A stretch of 64,000 nucleotides of DNA, from assembly GCA_001692895.1 (NCBI GenBank), contig KV748298.1:1-64000 (forward strand). Direction: 5' to 3'. The notes below the pieces were generated by a model. The model saw only the letters and a list, made by a program, of their open reading frames with translations. It was not told where the DNA came from and did not search any database. This stretch comes from Cenococcum geophilum 1.58 (lineage: Eukaryota; Ascomycota; Dothideomycetes; Gloniales; Gloniaceae). Position 1 is the stretch's first letter, and each line of letters opens with the position of its first letter. Positions 10,240-23,149 of this stretch are shown piece after piece. Made by a program: the position numbers and the translations under genes.

Positions 10240-13200
10240 TCCTTCTTTAAGAAAGTTGTCTAAGTATAGAGTATTGTATTGGTCCTAATTAATATAATTA
10301 TTGACGTAGTACAAATCTGGATAAGAAGTAGCGGCTGGAACAATATACGCGCTTTATAGAATAGATGGCATTAAATAAAAGCGACTACCTCTAAGTACTT
10401 ACCTAGTATTTACGCTTAAGCGCGGCTACCTTTTCACCTTAACTATGCTGTGTGTTGGATGCGGTAGTCTATGATTTAATGGCTAAAGCAGCTCTACTAT
10501 AGCTCCAGTATACTGTATGTATACACCGTACTTATTTAACCTTTTAATATCTAGAATAGTAATAATTAGCTAAAGCTGGCCCATAAGTCTTTTACCTAAT
10601 GGTGTACGGCCCTTTCTAATACGGTTGTCGTTATCTATATACTCTTGGACCTATACGTAATTACGCCTTTACTAGTTAGAACATTGCCAATCTAGTACAT
10701 AACGTACTACCTTACTAATTTGGGCCTTAAGGTTAGTTATATTTTTTCCGTCTCGTTTCTAATAGTGGATAGATGGATGTATTTTAATAAGTAGGTGCTT
10801 AACCTATAAAGGATCCTTCTCTTTCTAGTCTATATTGGAGTTCTAGGCACGTTTACCTTATAGTTTTCGCCTGCACTCTTAGACAAATACCACAATGCCG
10901 TCTAGAAACCCTGGGATTTTGTAGTAGTTTGCTATATAAGATATATAAAGCCACGTCTTTAACCTAAGACGCCTCTGGACAAGATCTGTTACCCTATCTA
11001 TGTCTTCTAAAGGCCACTGAAGCTTTATAACTGCTAAATACTATATTAGTTAAGTAACCTATACCTCTAGACGCTGGGAAGACTGTAGTACAGAATTACT
11101 ATTCGTGAAAGCTATTTCGTCTTTTATTGCTAGTACTACTACCCATCTTAAATTATAAGAGTAGATTTGAGATAGCAAATCCCGTTTATTTGTTAAGTTA
11201 TAAAACGCCTTAATAATGTAACGGTGTCTAGCTTCGCCATTTACGCTAGTGTAGTACCTATCTGCGCATCTATATAGGCGGATATTTTCCTTAAAATATA
11301 TAAGGGCATGGAATTTTAGTATATTAAAATGGCCTATATTAGAATCCTTTACCTTTAGACGGAAACTTTAAAACACGCCTTTAAGTATATTAATTTAATA
11401 TAGGGCGTGGTGTATATATCGTAGTGTTTCCTCATTATGGGTATGATACTAAGCTATAATAACGAAGTTGTATACAGCTTTTGTAAAATGTATAGTATAT
11501 AGTTCCCTAGATAACAGTAGTAGGGCTAGCATAGCGACAAGTTAACGAACTATGGCTTTTTGTTTATCACCTATCCATTGAGTAACTTTACTAAATGATA
11601 GATTATTAAACCGTTTTAGCCTTATAAAAGCCGGGATTTGTTTAAAACGCTAATTAAGCTAAGCCTCTATAGATATATTTGTTGTAGTTGTCTTTATTTC
11701 TCTTCTTTTTCTTTTTAGCTAGACAACATCGCCTACTAGTTTTTGTACCTATTTAATAAGTCGTATAATAATACCCTTTAGAAGCTAATATAGAATATCT
11801 ACCATTATGCCCTTATGGATATTAAATAGGCGATAGTACCACGCGAAATATTCTATTAGGTATACCCAGTTGTCTAAGGATAGAAGAATGTTTTTTAATT
11901 GCTAGCGTTTAATCTGTCTTCTCGTCTCCTTATAGGTGCGTAGCGGGTATTGTTTCTTAGTTAAGTTCTTACGCTTTAAAGGGGGGACTTGGCATATAGT
12001 GCAGTGCTGTCGGCTTTTAACACTTATGAGTAGCACTTATTCTTTATAGTCTGCCATTATTCTATATATAATTGGATAATATTATCGCACAAAATTATCC
12101 GTATATTAAAGGTCTATGCCGCTTTCTATAAGATGCTTAATTATTATTATGTTTTAGTTTATGGAATATAGCGTTAGAATACTGAAGCAGGACTTATATT
12201 TAAGTATAGTTCTTATCGCCTTATGATATGCTTTACTTTTTATATTATTATCCTTTTCTTTAATAACTGGTATAAAACCGATAAGAATATTTGCGGGGGA
12301 TGTTTGTTAGCGTTAAACTTGTCGGTTAAGATTACTAATAGTAAGATATACCGGCTAGGCCAATTTGTCACTATAGTGCATTATTAGCTGGGTCTTATTA
12401 ACTGCTATAAGTATAGGAACTACTATAGCACCGCTAGGAACCTTGTCTTGTGTCTCCTACTACTAGTTACCACTATATAGCTTGTTATAGACTTAGTGGT
12501 TATTAGTATTATAAAGTCTCTTTAGTGTATATACTAGTGTATCTTTAAAGGGTTAATGGCTAATTAGAAAGGTAATTATATTTATAATATTCTAGTAAAG
12601 AATATAGTATTTTTTCTACTTAGAGCCTTTAATATTTGATTTTACCTTATACTCTAATTAGAGCTATTGTTCGTCTTATATGCTAAATAAAATAGTGGTA
12701 ATTAGTTCCTCCTATTAATTTACAGATTAGAAGCTAAGTAGGCTATAAAGTGGGCTAAGGCGAGTATCTTTAAGTAGTGCGTTAATGTCTCCCTTTATAT
12801 AGCGAATACGGTGCAGCTATATTAAAAAGGCGTAATTAAACTCTAAATAAAAAGGATTATATGGTATACTTTGGCTATTATTGTGTTATTATATGGTAAT
12901 ATCTAAAATTGTCTGGTTAACTTACTATATATTATTATCGGTCTCGTATAAAATTAGTTTACCTACCTTTATATTCTTAGTTGTTTTAAATATCTTTACT
13001 CTAAGTAATAATAATAATAATAGGACGCTTTTCTGATGTGGTATACCGCACGGAGGCACTAGGTGGGCATTCTGCTTATATTTTACCGCCACTGGAGCGT
13101 ACTTATTAGTATCCGTGTTTATACTATCTAGTTGCGATTACGCGTTATCTAACTAGTTAGAGTAGTAGAATTGATCGCGAATTGTGAGTAGTTGGGCTGT

Positions 13201-13320
13201 AATAAATATATAAGTATTGTATCTCTCTTTACGTACTTTTTTGTAGATATATTAGTGGCTAGGTAGCCGCCTTTTACAGCACTATAGGTGTTAGTAAAGG
13301 CCACCGTAACTCTTAAGGGT
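10240..13320 (-). pseudogene. Plavaka (CACTA-like) transposase relic
   Basis: On the minus strand several blocks typical of fungal Plavaka transposases appear in order: a GDINALLKDTRLSPLYSLLS-like block near 12,720-12,800; an ILIGFIPVI block near 12,250; an HCTICQVPPLKRKNL cysteine block near 11,990; a DNWV-Y-IEYFAWYYRLFNIHKGI block near 11,840; and the hallmark FHALIYFKENIRLYRCADRY stretch with ARHRYIIKAFYNLTNKRD near 11,200-11,310. A WLYISYIANYYKIPGFLDGI stretch near 10,900-10,960 marks the C-terminal part. The enzyme family catalyses cut-and-paste transposition with a DDE active site. Frames shift and stops are frequent, chiefly at former Gln and Trp codons as RIP would make them. Length is about right for the family (around 1,000 residues). 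Inactive. Confidence 0.7.
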
Positions 13321-13504
13321 ATAAGAATACTATAGATAGCTCCGCTGTATTGTTGCTAATTATATATTAAATAATATGGTATTATTTCTAGGCGTAAAGA
13401 GTGCGTGTTATAGTACTAACGGTTAATTGCCGGTATTTAATCTGAGTGGCTTGGCTTTGTGGCTGCTAAGAGTATACCTTTTATTTTCTTGCTAAAACTA
13501 GTTA

Positions 13505-13658
13505 TACTAAAGCGTAAGTATAACTAGCTTAATACTGAGTTTAAGGACTTAAGAGTCTAAGGCAACCGAACTAGATACTAAAGCGTAAGTGTGACTAGCT
13601 TAATACTGAGCTTAATACCGAGTTTAAGGACTTAAAAGAGTCTAAAGTAGCCGAATTG
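13505..13658. repeat. 71-bp tandem repeat, two copies
   Basis: Copy 1 (13,505-13,575) and copy 2 (13,576-13,658) both start TACTAAAGCGTAAGT and share the GACTAGCTTAATACTGAG and TTTAAGGACTTAA blocks; copy 2 has a 12-bp internal duplication. It lies on the 5-prime side of the Plavaka coding relic and may be its other subterminal region. Confidence 0.6.
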
Positions 13659-13679
13659 TAAACTAAAGACTTAATGGTA

Positions 13680-14970
13680 CCTAAAAAACCTTTATCCGTC
13701 TAAATAATAATATATAGTATTCTTAGGCGATGGCTATAGGACTATAGCTATGGCGAAGATATTATTTACTACTAATATTATAGAGCTATCCGGACTTGCG
13801 GATTCCGTTATTTCTATATAAGCCGTAGTAAGAAAAAAGGGAGGATTAAGGGTAGTGCTAGTTAAGTTAAGATAACTAAATGAGTTAGCACTTAGAATTA
13901 TAATATTCGGTCTTAGGTATATAGAGTTCTAACTAATATTTAACTTAAGCTGCCGCCTGGAAGTCTTATATTCGTCGTTAGGGTAACGCTAAAGGGTTAG
14001 GCTGGATAATGGGTATTAGCAACAATATAGATGATTTAAAGCCCGCGAAGTAACTAAATAGAAAGCCCGTGTTTTGTAGGCTAACTGCTTATCTTTAACG
14101 GCTTTTAAAAGTTTATTTCTAGAATTCCTTTTAATACCTCCGGTTTTCTGTTAAATAGATATGTTAGCACGAGCCTATATACTACTAGGGTGCGGAAAGC
14201 TAAAATACAGTTGGAGCTTTTTGAATGATTTGGTAGAAAAGAACGGGTTATTTAGGTTAGTCTATAGATTGGCTAGCTTAACCTTAATATCCCACCCTAG
14301 CTTATGAAGATTAGGGCCATCTCTACCTAGTATACCACTGTTAATCTGTATATTAGCATCTCCCTTATTTATAGCGGCTGAAGAAGCTTTAGGTGTCTGG
14401 TCTCTAGAAGGTATTATAATGCGGCTTTTAAGAGAGCCCGCTCCGTGCTAGGGCACTAGACGCCATATTGTAGGTAGAGCTTATAGTAGTTATATAAGGC
14501 GGGATATATTTCTAGGTAGTGTGTGTTTAGAGAAATTAAGGCTAAGGTAAGCTTAACGTAGCCATGTTTTTAAAAAGAAATTGAGGCTGAGCTAAGCTTA
14601 ACGTAGTTGTGTTTTTAAAGATAAAGAGGCTATAGTATTGGTTTAGGCGGCTATAGAAGTTTAAAAGATTAAGCGGATAATAGCAGGAAATAGAAGAAAA
14701 AGGCGTATAAATAAGAGTACGGTGTTACAGGGCTAGAGTAATAATAGCTGTATTATGGATAGCTTAATATGTAATTCGGACTACGGGACCTATATATAAA
14801 TAAGTCTAGCGAATATCTTTAATATAAGGTGTAGTAGCTATGAGTGGGATCTAGGATACTAGTTTTGGGTTGCCTGTGTAGTAGACGTAACAGCTTACCT
14901 AAAAAAAAGTTGCTTTATTAGTGACATAGCTTAAAAATAGGTTATACTTTAGGTGAAAGGGTATCCTAAA
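13680..14970. repeat. Unassigned sequence with a 45-bp tandem duplication
   Basis: No protein family is recognised on either strand. At 14,532-14,622 a 45-bp unit is present twice, with a shared core AAGCTTAACGTAG and a T-rich end. A short palindromic GGCTATAGGACTATAGCT-like stretch lies near 13,732. The stretch could belong to the DNA transposon on its left or to the SNF2-like locus on its right. Confidence 0.4.
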
Positions 14971-14971
14971 G

Positions 14972-15300
14972 CCTTATCTTGCGCTTGTGGGATAAAATAC
15001 CATATTGTATTTTAATTTGTTTTATATAATCTTAGACTTTTTATAATATCTTAGATTATCCCCTTACCTCTCTCTACTATGCACTTTACCTTATCTTACG
15101 CTTATAGGATAAAATACCATATTATATTTCACTTTTTTTTTTATATAATCTTAGACCTTTTATAATGTCTTGGATTATCCCCCTAACTCTCTTTACTATA
15201 TATTTTGCCTTACCTTATACTTACGGAATAAAATGCTATATTATATTTCACTTTTTCGTATAATCTTGGACATTTTTTAATGTCTTAAATTATCCTAAAC
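14972..15300. repeat. 117-119-bp tandem repeat, about 2.9 copies
   Basis: Units start at 14,972, 15,089 and 15,208 and share CTTAT-GGATAAAATACCAT and TATAATCTTAGACTTTT blocks. Differences between units are mainly transitions plus poly-T length changes. Non-coding. It lies about 600 bp upstream of the SNF2-like coding remnant. Confidence 0.8.
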
Positions 15301-15850
15301 TTGTTTCCCTACCTTTCTAAAGCTGCTTTACTAACTAGTTATAATATAAAGAATAGAATTATTAGCTCTCTTATTGTTATTTACTTAGTTAGCAGCGTAA
15401 ATCTTATATCTTGTCTCGCCACGCACCTTTTGTTCCGTTTCTTACTCTAAGTCTTATATTTTATTCTACTGCCTATATTAAAGCTTGCATTTTATCCTAC
15501 TTTTTATATTAAGACTTGCATTCCGTTCTATTTCTTACATTACTCTTAGATTGCTCTTATTAGCATCCGCTATTGTCTTAAGTTAATACTATTAGCACAC
15601 CTTCTTATTATAACTGTTAGGATTATCTTATTAGATTGTTGCTAATTATCTAATATATTATCCGCTTTACTGTCTTTATAAGTTACTCTATACTATTCTA
15701 TATTAAGCTTTTACCCGCTTATAAATATATAGGGTCCCTAACTATAATAGTGGCGCTATATCCAGAATTTAGTTAGTACTTAACTACTACAACTAATAAG
15801 AACTTATTGTAAATAAGTAGTCCAAAGCTATAGTAAGGACTTATAATTAA
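15301..15850. other. Unassigned AT-rich interval upstream of the SNF2-like gene
   Basis: Pyrimidine-rich on the plus strand (many CTTATTT and TATTCT runs). No gene, RNA or repeat family is recognised. It could contain the promoter of the downstream broken gene. Confidence 0.3.
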
Positions 15851-18800
15851 CGAAAAAATATATAGCGAAATCCTCTAATACTGTGCTAGCGAAATTAATA
15901 AAGCGTTTAGCGGTAGGTTGTTAACGTTTAGACCTATGCGAAATGGAGTTAAGCGTATAGTCTTTAACCTTTTTAACACTAAGTATGGGTATATGTTTAA
16001 GAGATCTAATCTACTATTAGAGTTTAAGGCTTTCGCTATCGCTGCTAAAAAATCTATATGGCGATACGTAACGACTAATAGACGTAAAGGCGTGGAGGTT
16101 ATAATGGCTAATACTGTTTAAAAGCGTGGCGCCTTGTTTTCTAGAGAGCAGTCTGTTAACTTATTTAGATTAAGGGCAACCTCCGAGGCTACCTAGGTAC
16201 TTAGTAATCTGTCTATTAAAGCCCTATAATAGCTAAATACTACACCTACACTATTCTATAAAATGAGCTTTGCTATATATAGTTACCTAAATAAAACGCT
16301 ATTTATTAGGGCCCCCATTCTATACGGATTTGTATTAAAAACTAAGTATAAGTATCTGTTATCCGATTCTCTAGAGAAAATTAATATATATTACTGTGAA
16401 TATAATAAGCTATAGGCCGCGATAAGTAAAAACTTCTTAGCGGATAAATATAGGGATGGCTGGACTATAGTAGATCTAACTACTGGTATACTAATTCTTA
16501 ACTATATAAACCTGGTATTTACGGTGCTTTTTGTGAAGAAGGCCGGACTTAATATAATTATAATTAGAGTTAAAGATTTTAATCGGATTATAAAGCGTAA
16601 GAGACTTTATAATTTATAAGATTGTATAATATTATATAGAGTTGTCTAACGTATATTTATAGGTATAAGATTTAATAAGGGTGATTCCGAGTCTAACTCT
16701 AACCCTAATATTACATAACCGGTGCTGATTAGGAGAAGAATAGATATACCTGCCCTGGGTTAAAGTAGTTATAAGCAGTTAACCTTAGAGTCCACGCTAC
16801 CTATACCTGAGCAGTTAAATCCAAAGCCTATATTAACCCTAAAGTCTACGCCACTTATACCTACTAATGCATTATTAGCCGTATAGCCGGCTATAATTAA
16901 AACTGCTTATAGCTGGACCCGTGGTAGTAAAGACTAGCCCCTACTAGATAAATTAGAGCTCTTAAAAGGCGTAGATCTAGATAAAGTGTAAATATTTAAG
17001 ATAATGCTATGGGATAAAATAAAAGGATGGTATGATAAATGGCTAAAGTCTAATCGCGAAATGTTTATTAATATATTATTTAAGGATATAAATAATAACT
17101 TTAACCTAATTTGTATTAGGGAAATTAATCTTAACCATATATAGGAGCGCCGCCACTTTAACACCTTAATTAACCCTATTTCGACTAATAAGGAACTGGA
17201 AGATAAGCACGAGGATAAAATTAAGGAGGTTAATTAGGAAGTTAATTACCTAAAGGATATGCGAGAAGCATATATTAACCTAATATTATAGGTAAAGGCG
17301 CTGTAGTTTCTCTTATTTCCGTTAACTGTTTGCAATATTCTTTAAGATATAACCTTCCACTTATATAGTATAAAAAAGGGTAAAGCTATATAGANATATT
17401 AGCTGCTTAGTNTTACCTATACTCTTNTTAATTNTGNAACCCTAGGTNGGACCTTTNTNNNNGATANGATNGGTTTAGGTAAGATACTTTAAATGCTTTT
17501 AATCTGGTACACCAGCGTGTTAATAACTAAGATTAACCTTAACTGGCTTAATTGGAAAAATTAAAAAGGTAGAGATAAAAGTTTTTACCTTGCCCCTAGT
17601 ATAGATAAACACCCGTAGCCGCCTAACGCCTAATACCCGAGTTAAATGGATGGTATGCCACAGTGCTGTTGTGTTAAGGGAAGTATTGCTAGAAAATTTA
17701 TTAACCGGCTAGTAGGACCAACTATATATATTACTAGACAGAATCTACTACCCTAAGCGGTTAAAGATGTTAAATTATAGTTTAAGACCTTAGAACTAAA
17801 TAATTTTATTTCTAGAGGTAAACTATAAGTCCGCGTGCGCTATATGGCTTTTATTAGGTTTAGTATAAAGAAGTATAATTTTATAGATGAAGATAGGGAT
17901 ATTCTTAAACCTATAAAATATAAAGGAGAAGGTAAAGTAGTCTGGTAGAAAATAGACCTAAGATTGGCTTCGTATCTTATAATTATAACCTTATAAACTT
18001 GGGTAATAACCTAGACCGCTTAGGAACAGTATAAAACCATTCTTAATCTCTATAGAGACGGTGGTCCTTATTGTATTATTAGTAGGATTTTTACTAACGA
18101 GTTCTATATAGATAGGTTAGAGATAGGTTTATTAATAAAAATCGCCAAATAAGTGTATAATGATTAAGCAGTATTTCCTTGCTTTTAACGCCCGGGCCGG
18201 TCTTATAAGGACGGTAATAGTAAAATAACCTACTACACCTCTTGACCTTTAGTAGTGTTTACTTCCGATATACTAACTAGCGAAGGTTTTACGAGTTTAA
18301 TTCCCGCCTTGGAAATTTTTAGGGCCCTTAATTAGACGGATTCCCTAAATGCAAAATTAATTAATAATTGCAATGTTGAAGCGTTAATTAAATATAAAAA
18401 GCTAGGAGTAGCTAATCGCTCTTCTCTTTTAAATAAGGTTATTATAGGCTTTAAAGAATGCTCCTCTTTAATTATAAAGGTCTTAATTATGCGCAGGATG
18501 GGGGAAGACTGATAGTTTAATGGGAGGGTGATTAATGAGCTACCACTGGTCGTCTACTAAGACTGCTATGTAACGAACGATTTAATATTTAAACTATATA
18601 TTAAGAAGCTCTGGCGTAGAGTATCCCTAAAAGCTTTTAAATAGCTAAATAAAGCTTTTAGATACTAGAAAGCTAAAGAAAGAAAAGGAAAAGAACCCGT
18701 CTTTAATATAGATTAATTTCTAAAGGGAGCCAGTTGCTTATTAAAAATTTTTGCTATCTTTCTAGGCCTAGCTAAGGTAGGAGATAAGTGGTAGGATGTG

Positions 18801-19570
18801 TAGTAGAAAGATAAGATAAAAGTTGGAATAAAGCTGAGGTGGATAGTTAATAAGTTCCGTAGCGAAAAATGGGATAAACCTTTAGATAAGAATCTACTTT
18901 AGAAGAATTAGAGCACGATTGCTAACTCTAGGAAACTAAATAGAATTATAAAATACGTTAATAAAGTACTTAAAAGGAATCCTAATAAGAGACTACTATT
19001 TAGCAGTTACGAACTAGCGGTATATATGCTATTACGCCTTATAAGTTAGCCATTAGATTAGTGGTAAACTGTTACTAATAATATAATATAGTATTTCTAT
19101 AAAAGGCTCGGCCAGTTTAAATATTCGACTATTTACTAGATAGAGTCTAGGATATCCCTAAAAGACTAGGAGGATATTTATAAAGCGTTTTATATTTTAA
19201 TAGGCGGTCCTTACCAGAATAACATAGTCTAGTTTCTTATTATTAACCGAAGAGTTAGAGAAGAGGGTCTAAATTTAGTCTCTATGTATAGAGTCTATTT
19301 GCTTAAACTGGTGACAACGGTAGATATAGAGGTGTAAGTGTTTGGCCGAGCTGCTAGATCTAGATAGTCAGCGCTAGTAGTTACTGTGTTAATAACGTAT
19401 AGTATAGATAAGTGGAACCCGATTAATATGGTTATGTTAGTAAGGTATATAATAACTAAAAGGATAACGATTAATAAGTTCTATAAAGTGTTTAAAGCCC
19501 AACCTACTTAGTAGGCTGATGATGATGTAATGGAAATAGCGTAGCTGGTGTAGTTAGAGCAGCGATCCCT
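15851..19570 (+). pseudogene. Broken SNF2-like ATPase/helicase
   Basis: Reading the plus strand, the N-terminal part (15,851-17,300) is lysine-rich and helical with no domain I can name; the open piece at 15,918-16,121 is in its frame. A Walker A-like D-x-GLGK-I-L box lies at about 17,465-17,495 next to several N bases. The C-terminal helicase half is clearer: RLLFSSYELAVYMLL near 18,995-19,040, EEGLNL near 19,262, and a GRAARSR motif-VI-like stretch near 19,341, then IDKWNP near 19,407. These are SNF2/Rad54-type helicase motifs, expected of an ATP-driven DNA translocase. Many in-frame stops and at least a few frame changes make it non-functional. Its place between a DNA transposon and a LINE suggests cargo or a duplicated host gene hit by RIP; which is unknown. 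Confidence 0.55.
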
Positions 19571-20690
19571 GTAATGAGAGTATATCTTAGTATAATGTAT
19601 ATATATATAGACAATATGCAACTATTTAATATTTTATAATATATTATCTTAGTGTTAACCACCTTATAACTAACTAAACCTTAAAAAGTTTAAATTTTAT
19701 CTAGATTAATATTACTTTAGTTACTAACTACCTTAATACCTGTTAAGTAATTTAGCCTATAACCCTACTAACTCTTGTTCCTAATATATATTAATAATTC
19801 CTGTTAAGGTGTATCCTCTTTACTAATAGACTATATATATATGCCATCTTTATTATTCTAAAAGCCTAATTGGTATATAAGAGGATTATCCCGTAACTAA
19901 AGCTCCCTTTATATTTTAAATTGTTATAAGAAGTAAGACGGCATTAGAATAGACAAACTAATGTTTATAACTACCGCTTTCGTCTGCCGATTATATAGTT
20001 ATAGTGTATATACGTAGTTGTCTGCTGTAAGGGGGAACCGTTAGTAGTGGTTTTTAAGATCTTACTATCCCATGTAAAACTTTTATTACTGCCTATGACG
20101 TCTTAACGACTACTAGCTTCTACCCGTATACTGTGCGACGTTTATATAAAATCCCTAACGGCGAAGAAAAGCGTACCCTGATTATTCTATTTAATCTACC
20201 TCCTACTTTTTTCTATTGGTGTAAGATATCGAATTAACCTATGATATAATGCTGACTGGAATAATTAGCAAACTTGGCTCCGCTAGATAAATGTGCTTAA
20301 TTATAAGGACCGAAACCCTATTGCTATTAAGCTTGTTATACTATAAAATAAAAGGGCTATTATTAATATTAGTATGTTTTAAAGGCACTTTATTAGCCGG
20401 CACTAATAGATATAAGTTAATGGACTACCTACTACTTTGTGTTTAACGGTTTTAAGAATAATAGGGCAAAATATGCTATTATTTATTGTGCTCTTACCGA
20501 CTATAATATTTAATTTATTTTAGGCTAGAAATTTGACCTTAAAGATAAGTAAAAGGTAGACTTTTGGGATATATTAGATATGTTATGGACGAAACCTTTA
20601 TATAACCTACCCGTATTAGAACACCTTAATAGTAGTACTATACCGTTGGATTTTACTATTAGGTATTAGTAACTAAGCAACCTTAAATCT
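19571..20690. other. Unassigned interval with a possible plus-strand coding remnant
   Basis: 19,571-20,090 is TA-rich and looks like downstream untranslated or spacer sequence. From about 20,100 to 20,680 codon-like periodicity returns on the plus strand (a WDILDMLWTKPLYNLPVLEH-type reading near 20,570-20,625), but no family is recognised. Confidence 0.3.
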
Positions 20691-20713
20691 TTCCCTTATT
20701 GCCCGGCCCTGAG

Positions 20714-20960
20714 CCTTATTACATTGCTAAGACTTATTACATTATTAAGTTTTATTGTATTACCGCTGAGCCTTATTATATTGCCGAGCCTTATCACGTT
20801 GCCGAGCCTTATTGCATTGTTAAGTCTCATTACGTCGCCGAGCCTTATTACGTTGCTAAGCCTCATTATATTATCGAATCTCATTATATTACTAAGTCTC
20901 ATTGTATCGCCGTTGAGCCTTATTATATTATTAAGCCCTATTACATCGCCGCCGAGCCTC
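20714..20960. repeat. 18-bp minisatellite, about 13 copies
   Basis: The unit is close to TTATTACATTGCCGAGCC; a few copies are 21 bp. Since the unit length is divisible by three, long open frames appear on both strands here. These encode short repeated peptides (EPYYIA, LSNVIRLG) and are best seen as a by-product of the repeat. Confidence 0.85.
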
Positions 20961-20990
20961 CTAGCTAGATTGGGCAATTGGACATCGCGC

Positions 20991-22010
20991 ATTTAACTCC
21001 TAGGCGTAGCGGGTTTAATTCCTACTTATCGCGCATTAAAAATATTAAAAAAGAAGGTCATTTCTTATTAAATTAGGCGTTAGTAAGGCTCTAAATTGAG
21101 CTCGTATTTTTATACGTGTCCCATAACGCCCAAAGTTATATATTTAACGAAATCTTAGTACTATATACTAAGCATATCGGCTCTTCCACGTTAAGTTTTA
21201 ATTACGTTGGGCTAGCTCTAAATTATAGTAAGAGGCAGAATATACTATACTACTACGCTATAAGGACTTTGGAATGTGATCTTATAAATTTAACTAAATT
21301 ATAACCCCTTCCTAAACCTCACAATCAAACTAGATCCTTAGGGAGAGATCCCTGCATTAAATCTTAGGGAATGTTTGGTTACGACTTTAGATTAAATCTA
21401 AAGGCCCTAGAATATATCCGAGCTAAAGCTTAAATCTAATTCTAACGCGATCGTTCGGTTAATCTGGCGACTTTTTAATCTAAAAGCTCCTCTAAATTGG
21501 CAAGCGCGTTAAATTCGCAAGCTATACCGTATATAGAATCTAAATTTATAAATATGGGGTATCTCTATCACTATAGTGGCTACTACAGCAACGGGGGCGC
21601 TATATTTCAGTAAGTAGTTAATCTACTATGTCTCTGCCACTGCAGTGGCAAGGCACCTTAAGTTTAACACTACGCTAAGCATTACAACTTTCCTGTAGTA
21701 ACTAAGCAACCCTAAACCAAAGCGATTGTAAAACTTACTATGCCACTACGTCGCAAAGGCCCTTAGTTATAGTCTTATGAATTTAATTAAAATATAAACA
21801 CCTTCCTAAATCTTACAATTAAATATTTCCACGTATAATACTATACCAAGGATCACGATATAGATTGCTTAGATATGGCTTTACTATAATATAACGGCTC
21901 TACGCCAATCGATTAATCTATAAGAGATTTAGGTAATAAAATTACTACCAAGAGTTACTGCCTAGATCCTAGCCGATAAATACCTATAACTATAATCTTA
22001 GTAAATAGCA
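20991..22010. other. Unassigned sequence with short duplications
   Basis: A 45-bp segment at 21,289-21,333 (ACCCCTTCCTAAACCTCACA core) recurs at about 21,779-21,824, and a GTAACTAAGCAACC block occurs at 20,670 and 21,697. A perfect 19-bp palindrome lies at 21,385-21,403. The open frame 21,116-21,304 has no recognisable family. Possibly remains of small non-autonomous elements. Confidence 0.35.
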
Positions 22011-22027
22011 AAAAGTATATAGCAGTA

Positions 22028-22350
22028 CTAAGATAATAGTAGGATAATATAAGATAATAATAGGACAATATAATATAATGGTAGGACAATAACAGGACAA
22101 TATAACATAATGGTAGGACAATAATAGGACAATATGACATAATGGTAGGACAATAGTAGGACAATAGTAGGACAATATAATATAATGGCAGGGCGATAAC
22201 AGGACAATATAATATAATAGTAGGATAATGTAATATAATGGCAGGATAATATAATATAATGGTAGGATAATATAATATAATGGTAGGATAATATGGGATA
22301 ATATAGGATAATATAATATAATGGTAGGACAATAGTAGGACAATATAAGA
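22028..22350. repeat. Composite minisatellite of 21-bp and 11-12-bp units
   Basis: Built from AGGACAATATAATATAATGG-type units and shorter AGGACAATAGT units. It creates long tyrosine/leucine-rich open frames on the minus strand, which I consider artefacts of the repeat. Confidence 0.85.
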
Positions 22351-22800
22351 TAATATAAAAAAATAAAATATAAGATATAAAAAGAGGGAGCCCTAACGCT
22401 TCCTCTTCTTCCTACTCCCACGGCTATGGCGCCTAATGTAGTATAATATCGTCTATCCGTATAAGTGATAGTATTAAGACGGTTAGAAGTATTAGGAAAA
22501 TTTATAAAGTATATATTACTTTAAGCAATATACCTAAATAACTAGTTTAGCATATGGTTTGTATAACATATAATAATAATAGGGGGATCTCCTATTATTA
22601 TATTGCTAAGCAACGCCTTTAAAGCCACGTTTTTTTAGTGCCTAGAGGTCTTTAGATTATTGCAAGACGCTTTATAAGAACTTGTTTTAGTATAGTGGCT
22701 TAAGATTTGTTAAGCCCTATAGTAGTTATATCTAACTAGTCTTTAAGAATATAAATATTCTTAAATAAGGAAGTATCTTTAATAGCTATAATTATTATTA
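22351..22800. other. Spacer with a short hairpin
   Basis: No gene is visible. At 22,574-22,600 the arms TAATAATAGG and CCTATTATTA are exact inverted repeats around 7 nt. The right edge (TTATTATTATTAATT near 22,790-22,805) may be the simple-repeat tail of the adjacent minus-strand LINE. Confidence 0.4.
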
Positions 22801-23149
22801 TTAATTCTATTTATCGCCCAATTCGGTCCCTTTTTAGGTCTATATAGGCTTCTACCTTCTATATATAGGAAAAACCCCCTAGGGGGGAAAACCTAGGTAT
22901 ATCCTTTTAGCTAGTCTTACGCGCTCCGCCTTCGCCTAGCCTATGTACCTTTATATAATGTCTGCCTTACGTACCATGCTTCTAAGGTGTCTTAGAAGAT
23001 CTAGGGGGTAGTAGGAGGGTTTAGTGATTCGCCAGCGTGCTACCTTTAACTAGGTAGGGGGTGTCCAGTCTCTAAGGGACTAGAAGGGGGTATATCCTTT
23101 AGTGTCCTCCTGCTGGATCTCATTTGCTGTCTGGAACTGCTAAAGGACT

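Noticed and set aside
20696-20996. Three overlapping open frames with isoleucine/leucine or tyrosine/proline repeats
   Set aside because: By-products of the 18-bp minisatellite.
21955-22421. Tyrosine/leucine-rich open frames that look like membrane proteins
   Set aside because: Produced by the 21-bp minisatellite; no domain and no conserved start.
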